From Trichoplax adhaerens (Eukaryota > Placozoa > Uniplacotomia > Trichoplacea > Trichoplacidae): a stretch of 64,000 nt of DNA. The translations under genes were made by a program, and so were the position numbers. Positions 14,075-27,038 of the stretch are shown here, piece after piece (within the stretch, counting starts at the first letter, position 1; each line of letters starts with the position of its first letter). Below the pieces are notes generated by a model. That model ran no database searches. It was not told the origin of the DNA and was given only the letters and a program-made list of their open reading frames with translations. The DNA lies in assembly GCF_000150275.1 (NCBI RefSeq), contig NW_002060948.1:2224180-2288179 (forward strand), written 5' to 3'.

Positions 14075-17000
14075 GTATCTTTTCAAGCAAAAATACCTAT
14101 TATTAGATATAGTTATATTCCTTTAATACAATATCGAAGATACAAAGACTTTAAAAGTATGCTCATCTATGCATGCACGGACTGTAAATAAGCGACCCCG
14201 AATACGGGAAAACAAATGATATTTTTCGATTGTAGTTCTATTGAATTGATCTCGTGGCAAGTTGTTTTGATGTATTTGGGGGTAGAATGAGTATGAATAT
14301 TAAAATTGATGCCAAAATGTGATTCTCCGATGCTATTTATATTTAACAAGAGAAAAAATAATTCTCCTTACATGACAGCCACAGTACAATACAGTCTCTA
14401 TCTTTCTACTACAAGGTACCAGACCAAGTATCATAATAATTTTAGTTTGAACACTTTGAGAAAGACTACTACAAATAACAGAGACAATGAGTTTATTACT
14501 TTTTGATATACCAAGGTAATAGCCGAATCAGCCAACGATCTATCTATTTATTAATCGGTCATGTTATCGTTGACTAGTAATTATCTTTAATGGAAGGTGG
14601 AAGTATGATGATTATAAATTAATGAAACAAGTATACTGCATAGAGATAGTCTATCCATCGAATCAATACTGGTTTAGAATAGTGATCGATGTATAAATAA
14701 AATGAACCATATTTAACTCCTTCATTCAAGTCATCATTGCAGGTTAAACACTAGAGTTCCTGTACTTGTGAGACTCAAATTGAAACACTCGATGAAAAAA
14801 CAAAAAAGTGCTTTCTATCTTTAAATAGGACTTGACAGGCACTTATAGTGTCTCCTAATGTTGATTTTAATGATGTATTCCTGTCCGTAGTGTATATGAA
14901 ATGTAATAGAGGAAAATAGTAATAAACTTGTCATACAGCATTGTACATGTTGTAGCTTATATAATTCATTAAATACGGGAACATGAGTTGACATGGCTAA
15001 CATGAATAGACCAATTTTACAACTGTAGCTTTGGTAACTTTATCAATAAACAGATAACTGAGTAAAAATGCGTGAAAATTAAAACTTGGAGAAATTCTAT
15101 ATAGGTACGCTATTAGAGATTGAAAAAAGAAGTATGGAGTAGCTCAATAACGATCTAAAATTAGTTAGCAGGGAAAATATGAAAGATTATTGCGTGTAAT
15201 TACGATATCTTCGGAAAAAAAAAACTGGAGAAGAGTGCCAGAACAATATACCACTGTTCTGTCTTGATAGCATAATAAATGCTAATTTTTACATTGTTGT
15301 AACTATTAAGTCTTCTCATTTCAGGTATCAATGTAACTAGTAGGCTGTGAAAATTATTCAATCTTTCCGGTTACACTATAAAAATAAACAAGGATTCAAA
15401 ATATATACATTTACTATGCTATTATAATTCTCCTGTTTAGATATAATTACGATAATTCACGTGTGAAGGAATCGAGGTATACCAAGCTTTGAAGTTAAAA
15501 AAGAATTTCTAGTTTAGTCGAAGTAAATAAATACAACCAGGAATCTGTTTATTACAATTTAATGCAATAATTCTAAACGATAAGATTTACTATGTGAATC
15601 ATTTGGCGCTTAAAAAAATTTTAGAATTAAGATTAAAGATGCTTAATGCAATTGATGTAGACTAGACAGTGAATACTATATTTATGGCAGTTTAACGCAA
15701 CGTTCTATGCGCTAAGATTTACTATGTCGATCATTTGACACTGGAAAATGTTTCAAAATAAGAATAATGATGAAGAGAAGGTCTTTTTATTCGAAGTAAA
15801 CATGACTTTAACGTCATAATCCTATTTATTTATGAGATTAGTAACGTTATCGGCGGCTTGCTAATGAAATTAATCATGAACAGCATAAGCTTATCCAGTA
15901 CAGTACTGTATAAAATAAAGCAATTATCGTGTATTTGAAAAATTTTAAATGCAATCTAATAGCAACCCTTGTCAGGAAGGATACAGTTCCTTCATTTTAT
16001 AAAAAATTAATGGTGAATTAAGGCAGGAGCAGTTGCTTACTTACTAGTGTGATATCATACGGCAATCATTTCGAAGTCAAAATCATAAATTTTTCGTACC
16101 GTAGTCATCAGCAAAATAAACTGTTTAAAACTTTGTAGAGAAGACTTTAAAGAGATTGTAACACCGATCAAAGCTCTATACCTTACTATATAACGGATTG
16201 ATGTTTATCGATTACTTTTTTCCATCAATGAGTAGGAGAAATTAGGAAAAATCTTGAAAGTTAAAAATCTTGATCAAGGAACTATGTTTCTAAATTAATT
16301 TAAACACTGAACAGCTTGTTTGCAACGTGCTTTTCTTAGATAAATCTGTAGTCGAAATGTGGGAAGGTATTGAAAAATTTAAACTTACACAAGGAGATAT
16401 TTCGATTATAAACTACTACTTTATAAAAGAGAAATTTAGTTTCACTCGTTTACTGCATGCTGTTCTTAGTTGATCAACAATCGGTGTTTGGCTTAGAGTC
16501 GTTGTGTCAGATATACAGCAAATGTTGTTATGATATTTTGATAATAGTAAAAAAATAAGATTAATTGTAGTATTATGTAGCTACTCGGTTCAAGTCGAAA
16601 TTTTCAGCCCATAACTAAAATGTACCCCATGGTGAATCATGTTTTGGAAAGATCTGGTCTTAATTTAAATGCCAAATATGAAAATTTAGAAATGAGCAAA
16701 TAAAAATGATCGAGTAATAGTAATTGAATGCATGTTTGGTACACAAATTACCATGATTAAATACTTATTGTTTGAAGAAAAATATCAACGTTGACCACGC
16801 TAGTGTAGTTAAGAAATTAAAATAAACCGCACGATACTACCATAGATTATAGAGATCAATTTTGCATTAGAGTAAATTCATATCGAGTATAATTTCTGAT
16901 TGAATCATGATAATTTTAGACACTTGCTATTGACTTACATTTATGTGAGATGTCTAGAATAAATCGATGTGTTTAGTTCACGGAACCTGAATTAGAATTG

Positions 17001-18554
17001 TAGTTTTCGCCGCCAGTAATTAGTGACCATCAGTTATCTTGTATCGATCGATTTGGAGTCTCCAATGGATGTTTCCGTAAATGAAATGGAATATTGGATA
17101 ATCTTTACCCTACGAAAGGTACAGATACGCTTCACTATAGCCACTACAGTATGTCTCTAAAAAATCGACTCATAAAATAATCGATTTAGAGGCGAAATTC
17201 TTATAGCTGAATTAATTTCTCTTTGCTTATTGTATTGCAAACCTTTGCTAATGAAGATCCAAGAGGGTTGCACCGATCCAGTTGGACTATCCCTAAACTG
17301 TATACCAAATATACACATATATGCGAGTATTTACTGTACTGGTCGGCAGTAATCAATAATGAATGGCCTAATTTCAAATGAAATATTCGGACAGCACTCT
17401 TCTCATTATATCGTCAATGATGGTGATAAGTCTTAATACTACAGTAGTTCTTTATACATATATATATATATATTTTTCTCCCATACGCGATGGTGACTTT
17501 GTTTTTTACTAAATATAACAGTATTTTTTTCAAATGCTGCGGCCAACATCTGTTAAGTTTTAATGAGAGGTCACATGATGCGATTTATGGCCATAATTCT
17601 GATATTAATCTGTTATTATAAATTAAGCTATGCAGTATCTGGTGGAGAGTGCCATGGCTATACTATAGGAATTCCCATATTTATTCATAGGAAATTTGAC
17701 ATGGTATCCTATGTGCTATGGGTGTAAATTACAGAGGATAGACATACTATTTGTAGGAATATTTACAATTAACTTGTGGATTATAGTGTTAATATTATTT
17801 ATCGTATCCTTATTAGTTATCTTCGATAACAGTAGTAATACTGCCCTATTGCATTTGAGTATTTAGATAGTTTAGTAAACTGATATGTATAGATAGTGAA
17901 TATTGTATGTCGTATAATCGCCTTTACTTTGAACTAATTTTGGAGTAAATAAGTTATTTATGAATTATAATAAGAATAAGAGTAGTCAGGCGATAGGTAG
18001 AAATTTGAAACAAAACTCATGAGCGTGCAGTCAATTACTCAGTAGTATTACGATTGATAGAATTGATTATTTCGAGAACAATATTTGATTTCACTAGATA
18101 TATTCTGAGTAGATTTGTTATTGTGATGCAAAAGTCCAATTTTTTAAAAGCATCTTATGGTATCAAACCGAGTGATTGCAATATAACGTAGTTGATTTCT
18201 AAATCGAAAAACTTTATATTAGAGAAACATGTAGAACAAATCCGTCATTGTATAGTTGTAGTTAGAGTTAGTCAAGGTAACTCTAGTAAGAATTACTCAT
18301 ATCGATTGCTTGAAATGTAGAGCATTCCTTTATACAAGAATATGTGTGTACAATACCGTTGACTAAACAAATTTACTACGGTAATGCAAACACTGTGATT
18401 GATCATAGTTTAGATCGAATACTGACTTGCAATCAAGTATATCCACACATTATTTAAGTCCAATATAGAATTAATAAATAAAAAACAATGATGTGTATAG
18501 CTAGGGATATATATAAAATCGTCCATCTAGAGCTCGCTTATTTCGCCTACCGTG
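14075..18554. other. AT-rich stretch without a supported gene
   Basis: I see no recognisable exons here apart from a short signal-peptide-like ORF at 17575-17727. There is a (TA)n run at about 17453-17472 and an isolated CAGTA-type palindrome near 15899. Confidence 0.5.
17575..17727 (+). CDS. Possible small secreted peptide ORF (50 codons)
   Basis: The ORF begins with two consecutive Met codons, Arg, and a strongly hydrophobic run (FMAIILILICYY), then KLSYA followed by a Gly/Cys/His-containing tail of about 30 residues ending at TAA 17725-17727. The first ~20 residues look like a signal peptide with a plausible cleavage after SYA. There is no dibasic processing site and no C-terminal amidation Gly, so a neuropeptide precursor is not specifically supported. 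I found no linked exon. It may be a chance ORF or a first exon. Confidence 0.2.
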   Translation: MMRFMAIILILICYYKLSYAVSGGECHGYTIGIPIFIHRKFDMVSYVLWV

Positions 18555-18876
18555 CTAGTTTACGCTGTAATACTGTACTAGTAATAGTCTTTGAATATGC
18601 ACCATATTTGTATTGACGGTTACATCTTCTGAACAAATTGCATTTATAACTTTTGGCTCTTACCTGGGTTAACATTTGTAACAGAAGGAGCTGCACATCA
18701 ATAAAGGGTAGATCGAATATTATTATAAACATGAATAAAACCAATATACTGTAAGCTACTTGTAACTTGGGAAGTGTGTCATCTCAATTTATCCTGATTC
18801 TCCACTGTAATACTGTCGTCTTACATCTACAGCCTAACTTACCCGCTCCCATAATAACAATAAATTTGTTTGCAAT
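18555..18876 (-). CDS. Weak three-exon gene candidate downstream of RPL4
   Basis: Three short segments on the RPL4 strand have consensus splice sites and matching phases: 18876-18843, 18690-18664 and 18628-18555. They read IANKFIVIMGA, then APSVTNVNP, then EDVTVNTNM and on to a TAG at 18555-18557. Phase agreement at two introns supports the model, but no family is recognised and there is no upstream start exon before the RPL4 stop at 19128. It could be a relic or coincidence. Confidence 0.2.
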
Positions 18877-19127
18877 CTAGCTCCTTAAAACTAGTTACTA
18901 GAGGATAATTTAGGCACGATTGCAATATGTACATCCTCCCAACGTCGAGATTGACTACAAATAAAACTATCAGGCGAAGGTGCAGTGTTGCGTTTACATT
19001 ATACTATCATAATGCTACCGAGAAAAGACACGTAAACCATTTTAAACAATACGTATTTTATTTTTCTTTCATATAGATTGTGAATGCTTCGGTTTAAAAC
19101 AAAATAACATCATCAGTTATTTCAAAT

Positions 19128-21823
19128 TTATTTTTTGCCAGACTTTTTGCCACCCTTTGCTGGCTTTTTGACAATTTTTCTTTTCTTCTCCAAAAGCTCC
19201 TGCCTGGCCTTTTTATTTGATGCTAGATATGCCTGTCTCTTAGTCGCTGCAGAATGAGGGTTTAGACGTAGCATAACTTTCACATTCTTCAGAGGGTTCT
19301 TCTTAAGTATTGCACGTTTCGGTTTAGACCTATAAATAGTACAAGTCCGAGAAATGATATAAGATAATGATCATCATCACAACCTTTATAGACTATAAAG
19401 TAACCTAAATCACAGTTTACTGTAAGAACATACTTTGCGGGTCTTATGCTGCTTTGTACTTCGTTGGAATTAATGATTCTTGCTATGTCGCTAGTTGTCA
19501 TAATTGAACGCGGTAAGCTATAGAACGAAAATAGAAAAATGTTTAAAATACGATAACTTCATGCTAAATGTAGCTGTTCTCAAAAATATCAAGCAGTAAT
19601 AACTGACTTATAATTCGATTTTTCTTCAGACAATTTTCTCCATGTACCAAAAACTGAGTCTAATTTTTTAAATGCACTTTCACCCCATACACAAAATCTA
19701 CCCATGTGGCCGCCTGGTGCTAGTGATAACAAATTTAATCGAGAAATTTGGGCTAGTTCTACTCCAGGAACGTTACGGAAAGCTTTAACGATTCCTGTTA
19801 AAAAAATTACGCATAATTAGATTTTTAAAGTCCATGCTTTTAACTGGGCAATCGTTTAGGAAATTTTACCGTTATCGGCGTTATAAATGATCAATGGGCC
19901 TCGGCGTTGAACGTAGCGACGGTTTCTCAACTTGCCTTTGCCAGTTCGTAGCGTACGCGAGGCTTTTACCTTTTCGACATCTTGATAGGCATTTACTCGT
20001 TTCAAGAAAGCAACGGCAGCTGAAGTTTTAGTGATAGATTCGACTGAGTCGGATACAACAAGTGGCACTTCTTGGATGTTCTCGATACGGTGACCACGCG
20101 CCATAACAAGTGCAGGTAATGAAGATGCAGCAAGTGCAGAGGCACAAGCGTATCTCCTCTGGGATAAATTGCTTTTTCTAGTCCATCGGCGCCAGACTCG
20201 TGTAGGTGCAAACATACGACCACCACGGCACATCTTTTTATCAGTCAAGGTTTATCACATTCACAATAACTATCATGTCCTATCAAAAAGCTAGTTCCAC
20301 TATCGTAAGCACTCTTACTTTTCAGATATAATTAAATCATGCGATAATGTCGTCAAGTAGATCAATCTCCATTTCTCGTAATCATGCATTTCACATAACT
20401 GGATATCATTTAAGTAAGAAATTATAAACCAACATACTAACGTAAAAATTAATATTACGCAAAGATACGTTGCCATAAGCGGCTTGACCAGATCTGTGGG
20501 TACCACCACCGCGAACACGAGGAATCCTAGCAACAGCTCTTCCTGTACCCCAAGATTCAGCGCTGGTCTGATGTCCAGCTTTTGTAGAAACGGCATAAGG
20601 TTGTCTCTTATTTTTGGCCATGTTGGTATGGACAAACTGGACCAAATCTGGTCTGATTGGTGCTTTAAGCACAGCTGGCATAGGGACAGAAGTAGAAACT
20701 TCTCCCTGATCCGAGTAAACATTTACTAATGGTCTTGCAGCCTGAAAAAAAACCACATATTAGGTACCATATTAACGTACATCCGCGTCTATACGGTCTG
20801 AAGCAAAGTTGATGAAGAAACACTAGTCTATAAATCAAGACAGCTAAACTAATAAGCGTTAGGAGCTAATAATTGAGACAGTTTAGCTTAGCTGATTGCA
20901 ACTACGGTAAGTATCAACTACCAATCCATACACATTCAACGATGCGGAGGGCATAGCGTTGCTATTTTCACACATTAAGAGTCAACGACGTGGTAAAATG
21001 CATTACTCAAGTTCAACCTCTATCAGGATATTTACATCTATAGCGAAATATCAACCTGTCCTACTGATCAAGATACATTTCAACCTTGCAAAGCAATGGC
21101 TAATGCAGCAAGCATAATAATAAGCGAACAGATAAAATCCATTACGCAAATTACAATTTCTATACAAGATATCTTATGCTGTCCATTTAGGGTAAACGAA
21201 AATCCAGTATAGTACTACCGGAATGGCCGGTATAACATCCCGATCAACTAGCATTGAATACAAGGGATCTATTCGGAAATAACACTCTTTTTCACATGCT
21301 TAGCATCGTTAACTACGCAGATTCCTCAGCTTCAAATAACTGTCAAGCAATTGTACTCTATTTTAACACAGTGATGGAGGAGTAGTCCCTTCTTGGCCAT
21401 TGAGACCGTTGAAAGTCAGTTCTACGGAGGGTGTAAAAGAGTTGAGTAACAACTTTGGGCGAACACTAACATTAACATGACTATTTTTTGTAATGAGGCT
21501 TTTAAGCTAACGAAGTTAGTACACATTACTTAGAATAAGATAGAATGTGTAGTCTAGTATCCATGGACAACATATTAACTATCTAATGAAGACTATCGAA
21601 GTGTATCATTTTTAGAAATTGTCCTGTCAAGATGACCACTAGCACGAGCATCACTGTCCGACTTGCTAGCCCATTTCATTATCGATCAAATTTTATCAAT
21701 AACCAAAGTAATGCTAATTTTAATTGGATGCAAAGAATCACAACGAACAAGAGATCAAGTTATCCAAGAAATAAGATCATTTTGAGCAATAGACAAGAAT
21801 ATATCGTGAAAATTACTCACCAT
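19128..21823 (-). CDS. RPL4: 60S ribosomal protein L4 (uL4), complete, 6 exons
   Basis: Core large-subunit protein with a long loop lining the peptide exit tunnel. Exons: 21823-21821 (ATG only), 20741-20469, 20233-19870, 19794-19608, 19517-19434, 19329-19128. Phases match and give 370 aa. Conserved blocks include [15 protein letters not shown], the tunnel loop [55 protein letters not shown], and the exact junction SNYNLP. The Lys-rich C-terminal tail is much shorter than in vertebrates, as is usual in simpler animals. Exon 1 carries only the start codon, directly followed by GTGAGT, an architecture common in ribosomal protein genes. It shares a divergent 0.7-kb region with GPS2. Confidence 0.97.
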
Positions 21824-21849
21824 TGATGCAGTCGATGCGCGAAAAGAAG
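21821..21849 (-). promoter_or_regulatory. Probable 5'TOP leader of RPL4
   Basis: Reading on the minus strand, CTTCTTTTCGCGC (21849-21837) lies 14 bases before the ATG. A C followed by a pyrimidine tract at the cap site is the terminal oligopyrimidine signature that places ribosomal protein mRNAs under TOR/LARP1 translational control. The exact start site is inferred. Confidence 0.6.
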
Positions 21850-21942
21850 ATGGCTAGAAGAGATCACGACGAAAAGGGAGAATCCCGCAAGGAATGATGG
21901 GATGAATAAGCACATGGATGGCGGCTTGATGCTACAGTGTTT

Positions 21943-22415
21943 TGGTACAGTACAGTACAGTGTACTGTACGGTCCTAACGTGACAAAGTGTGTCCACCCG
22001 CCCTCCATCCAATAATAAATCTGTATTGGAGGTGGGTTAACTCTTACGATACGTTGGATAATAAAGTACAGTATAGAAATTTATAATTGATAGAGACATT
22101 ATAGTATATACAGTATAGAAAATTTGAAAATCTGTTATTTCATCAAGGTGGCCGACCTTTCTGCACACGTACTGTAGTGCACAGTACTTGCTGTAAATGT
22201 ACTGTACTTTTCCAGTCCAGTACCATGTACTGGACTGGACCGTACCGCACCGTACTATACCGTACCGTTCCACACCGAAATGTAAAATCCGACCCGGTCC
22301 GGTCCGGTCTGTAGAAGGTTCGGTTCCGGGGTACCGTACTGTATAGTGTACAGTACAGTACCATGACTGTGCGGTGGATGTTAGTACTGTACGAACTGTA
22401 CTGTACGTACGCCAT
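21943..22415. repeat. CAGTA/TACTG palindromic array between RPL4 and GPS2
   Basis: Runs of the pentamer (CAGTA)n and its complement (TACTG)n alternate and create palindromes such as ACAGTACTGT. Dense blocks lie at 21943-21975, 22165-22265 and 22335-22415. The middle block is enriched in a TACCG variant (CGTACCGCACCG type), raising local GC. The array fills much of the divergent promoter region, about 120 bp from each start codon. Confidence 0.9.
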
Positions 22416-22534
22416 TTTGGAACAGCGAGATCGCGGTCGTGAACTTGACAAGGGCTATTGGTGTTGTTGGATGCCATATTGAATAATAAACAGTCAATCG
22501 AAATTATAAATGTATCTTCCATCTTGGTGTTAGG

Positions 22535-25527
22535 ATGCCTATTGCTACTCATAAAACGATAGTCTATAAGACTCCAGAATTGACTACAACAACGTATGAA
22601 GCTATAAAGTCTTATATTGCACGAAAAAATAGTCAAGAAGGCACAGGTAATTTTGAAAGTCTACACGTATTTACTCTGTAATGTATGTATACAGGTTCGG
22701 CTGTGTAATCTTCATATCAAAATAAATTATTTCCCAGAAGATATTAGTTCTGTCCTTGTTGAAATACGCATCTATTACAATATGGAGAGAGTGTTCGATA
22801 TCGCTATAGATTGTAATTACTGTAGGTTAAACTGTGGATATAGTAATTTTGTGTCTAAAAGTGATCGATGATATATCTATTTTGCAGTCCACTTTTCCAT
22901 ATTTCTTTATGCTACACGTAATGAACCGATGAAATTTATCTTCTCTATTAATGAAATGCAAAGTAAACAGAATGCTGCAGTAGTACTGGTATTATTTTCA
23001 TCAAATGATCATCCAAGTAATTCATAGAATACGACCCTAAATTCATAATCAATTCATGTTCAGTTGCTCTACTTGCCAGTTGTGTACTTTTACTTGTTTA
23101 CAAATACGCGCGTTTATACCGTCTATCCAAGCCTCAAAAATTCAAATTTGTCATCATCCTTATTACTAACAGATCCCGCACTCGTAATACTCGCGTAGTC
23201 CAGACAGTACTTGTACAATTTTGACTTTATGTACTTGCATATCAGTCGTATCCACTGAAAACTACTCACACATATATAATTATCAATGAGGCACTAAATC
23301 TTTCAAAAACTATTCCATTGTTATTAGATGGTAATAAGGAGGAACAAAAGGTAAGCCATCAACACTCCAACGTAGAAGCTAGTTCATCAAACAAGCTAGA
23401 TGCGACCGTGATTCAACAACAGGTAATGGTATCTTCTACCTAGCGCTAGTGACTGTTGGTCTAATAACCCATTGAAAAGTTATAATATTGTAAATTGAAA
23501 TAAGACCACATTTGAAACTTCTTCCTCATTAGTTGTAAATGTAATGTTCGTAAGCCCATAATTATATTGTCAAAGATATTGAAAGTTATTTAAATTTGAT
23601 CTAATTGGTAATGTCCATCAGCTTCAGGCTTTGGAAGTGAAATTGGAGGTATTGAAAGGCAAAAAGCATAATCTATTTCTGGAATTAAAAAAGGTTATTC
23701 ATTATGGAATCATAAGACTTCCTTTCTTACTGCGTTTACATTAGATAAAAATATTTCTTTTCGTCTCAAATATTATTTTATAAGGTATTTGCAAACTTAT
23801 TATATACCGTAATCTATTTTTGATAGGTATTACATGGAGAAGATAATAATAGGAGAAATGTTAAAGAACAAGTGTAAGAATAATTAATATGTAGTTTTAA
23901 TAACGTGTTTACGTATCGCATTTCATAGATCAACATTGATATAACTTACTTTTATTTTAATGGATTATATCCTCAATGAAACGCTTAGTAATGCTGATAC
24001 AAATCCTTCGAAGCCTGCTGCTACATGTAAGAATCTGTGGATAACTCGTTCGTTTAAGATTTTGAGAATTGATACATTGCCTGATCATAATAACCTCGTC
24101 TTCGATTGATATCGTAGTAGTTTTTATACTAGCTGGAAGTAGCCCGGCTTCTATCAATTTAAATACCAATATATCGAAGTACTTTCTTTTAGTAGTAATG
24201 CCGTGGTTGCTAAGTAAAGCATTAAGAAATGATTGCTTTATTAGGCATAAATATGATAAATGCATTAAAAACCACAACAAGGTGAAGGTTATTATATAGT
24301 TTACCGTGACATATTGAAAATCTTCTTTTTCAGCAACTGAAGCGGAAGGCAACAGTAAGCCAAGTTCTGCAGACAGCGCCCATGGAGAAATTTCTGCGGT
24401 ATCTACCTTATATACTATTAACGATTTACTATCTCGTGTACTTCACTAATGAGTGCTACTCTTTACGCTTTTACTAATAAATTTATGTTTAATGAACTAG
24501 TATAAATCGTAATGAATAACAATTTCTTACAGATCGAAACCATCACTACTACTGTAAAGCGTGAACGTGATGACTCTACTAATAATGATGTAACTCCATC
24601 GCATAAACAGATGAAGTATTCTATGCTGCAACAAAATTATCCTTATAGCCCCTTTTACATGCAAAACTATCGGCATTTTAACCATAATAAAAATTACCGT
24701 TCTCCACAGGTTATTAACACTAGCAAAAAATTATTATAGAGTTACTTGGTTCAGATTCCGATAACATACTCTTTCATAAACTATTAGAAAAATCCAGAGG
24801 AGCAGTCATTTACGAGACCAATACATGTCCACCCACACCTTGCTCATGGAATATCTCCATTCCATCTTCAACAAAGATTTGCAACCAACCCTCAACAACT
24901 TCTTCCTCAACAGGTTTTATATTTAGTAAATTGTATTGCGATTACATTTCCGATAGTTTTATGATAAATACGCTGTCGCTTCGGTATGGGCATAGGGAAT
25001 GAGGTATCACAATAATACTGAATGGTTAAAAATAACTCTTGTTGATATTGTAGCCGTCTCCAATGTTTTTTCCTGGTCAAATGCATCCTCTACTAATGCC
25101 ACAGATGGGACTAGTACGTAAAATTTTATTCACCTAATTCTTCTATGTTATGCGTTGGTATGATTATCAACGCTGTTATAGTTTCATGGATTTAATGTGA
25201 ATGTAATAGCCATTATGGTAATAACAAATAAAATTAACAATATTATTCCTTTTGCAGCCGCCCAGAGAAATGCCTAATTTGCGTAAGTAATCAGTGGTAT
25301 CAACACAAATTTACTGTATTCGATAACTACTTAGCCTGTAATCGTAAATACGTACATGAATGTTGTATGGGATTACGTATTTGTTAATGTACGGTTGTGT
25401 TATTTCTTACAATATGAATATTTTCCGACATGTAGCCGTCTATCCAGCAGTCTCTAGTTATCAACCAGTGCGAACAACTCCTCCGACCACCCAACATGAC
25501 ACCACCGTCAGTAGATGGCAGTCGTGA
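22535..25527 (+). CDS. GPS2: GPS2 homologue, NCoR/SMRT corepressor subunit, 10 exons
   Basis: In other animals GPS2 is a core subunit of the NCoR/SMRT-HDAC3-TBL1 repressor complex and also acts in JNK and mitochondrial stress signalling. Exons: 22535-22646, 23328-23422, 23622-23693, 23827-23871, 24334-24354, 24533-24709, 24788-24913, 25054-25113, 25258-25282, 25436-25527. All phases match, giving 274 aa (human 327). The diagnostic coiled coil reads LEVKLEVLKGKKHNLFLELKK then VLHGEDNNRRNVKEQ, paralleling the GPS2 'QLFLQLKKVLHEEEKRRRKEQ' region. A Lys/Arg-Glu stretch (VKRERDD) follows, then a disordered Tyr/Pro/Gln/Met-rich C-terminus like that of GPS2. Exon 5 is a 21-nt microexon. The N-terminal exon is less certain but its phase and its PELTTTTYEAI segment fit. 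Confidence 0.85.
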
Positions 25528-27038
25528 TAAGCCCCCTTTCTACTCCATAATTTAAAATTTAGCCCATACTGTAATTATTTGACTATGATTACATGAATTG
25601 GGTAAATTTAACTGCAATTCTTTGTACTGTATATAGTGTTCTTATTTGTCAGAATAAATTAAATTTCGGCACTCAGCTCTGAATATCTCAAGGCGATGTT
25701 ACCGTAGCGGTTGCTCTATCTCCGTATTCTTTATTCATTAAATCGTATCGAAATACTCAAATAATTAATTCCTACGATTAATAAAATTATTTGCGATCAG
25801 TATTTATGCTCATTCCTTCTTTCGTAAATGGATTGCTATTAAAAAAATCGTTAATTCTCAAGATTAGTAAAGTACTAAGTTTCAGGTATTGTAATTATTG
25901 AATTAAATTTATAATAGTAGACCCACATTAATTGTTAATATGCAAACAGTTTAAGTAAGTAGTGCAAAATTAAGAAAGAGGTACAGTTCTTTAGCAAAGT
26001 GCTCTTGTAGCATGATTAGGTGAATACTCGCAGCATGTTCGTGTAGCTTGATAATCTTACCATTAGAAATAGTATTTGAATAGACTTGATATTATTAAGA
26101 GCGAATTTCGATCACAAAATTTGCATGAAATTCCTTAAAAACGTACACAACGATATAAAGTATTTACAGTTGATGAAAGTTTATGCTTTAGTGCAACTTT
26201 ATTTTTCCTATAATTTACTTCCGTAGCATTGATAGTTGTAAAAATTCGAGAATCTACTTCCAGAAGAATCTTGTCTTTTAGACTAGTAGAATTCGCAATA
26301 ATTACATAGGTTAAGCAAACGCAATAAGATCTTATTTAATATGTTTTCAAGTATTATAGATTCTCGAATTGAAATGTTAATAGCAAAAATTGTTGACAAA
26401 TCGAGTTGAATAATCTCCGGTGAATTGTAGATGAACTTTGATTGATGTCTTAGAAACAATTTCGTAAAAGATAATCCGATTAAATATTGTAAAATATATA
26501 ACAATTATCGTACGATTAAATTGGAAATTCACTGAAAATTGTATCTTTAGTCAGCAATAGTTTGAATCGCCAGAGCAACACGCAAATCGATGTGTACTTG
26601 CAAGCTAAAGTTGGCATAATAATAAACTGTGATAAAGTTCATTATCCATTAGCATCCAAAGTGGAAAGTGCTATAAATATTGGCTTGTCTTAAAGTGTAT
26701 TTACTATCATTCTAAAGTACATACGCGTATATGCTTAATAAATTTTCTGTACTATGATGTGATGGCATAAGAAAAATTAAAATATTTGTTATTGCCATCT
26801 TGATATATCTTGCTTAACAGTGCTGCGTCAGAAATTTTTAATATAAATTATACAGTAATAGCGGCATTATCACCCAATTTGTTGTGATAGTTTACATTTA
26901 AAATTTTTAAGCAATAAGATACGTTTTGTATGAAACATAGAAGTTAACCGTAGTCTTATTATAGAATTTGTAATCATTTTAAATTTCTGGTATGGTGGCA
27001 TATCATGCATTTATAAGCGTTAAGTTAGTTCAAAGAAT
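25528..27038. other. Convergent intergenic region GPS2 / SLC25A11
   Basis: Both genes end into this 1.5-kb AT-rich stretch. I see no coding exons and no CAGTA/TACTG array, in contrast to the divergent intervals. Only an isolated TACTGTA near 25625 occurs. Confidence 0.6.

Noticed and set aside
20315-20729. ORFs of 135 codons (-) and 81 codons (+) at 20.3-20.7 kb
   Set aside because: Off-frame and antisense shadows of RPL4 exon 2.
22037-22636. Long minus-strand ORF of 199 codons, rich in Tyr/Thr/Val/Ser/Cys
   Set aside because: It is the translation of the CAGTA/TACTG array; a 5-bp period avoids stops in all frames. It overlaps the GPS2 first exon on the other strand and has no domain.
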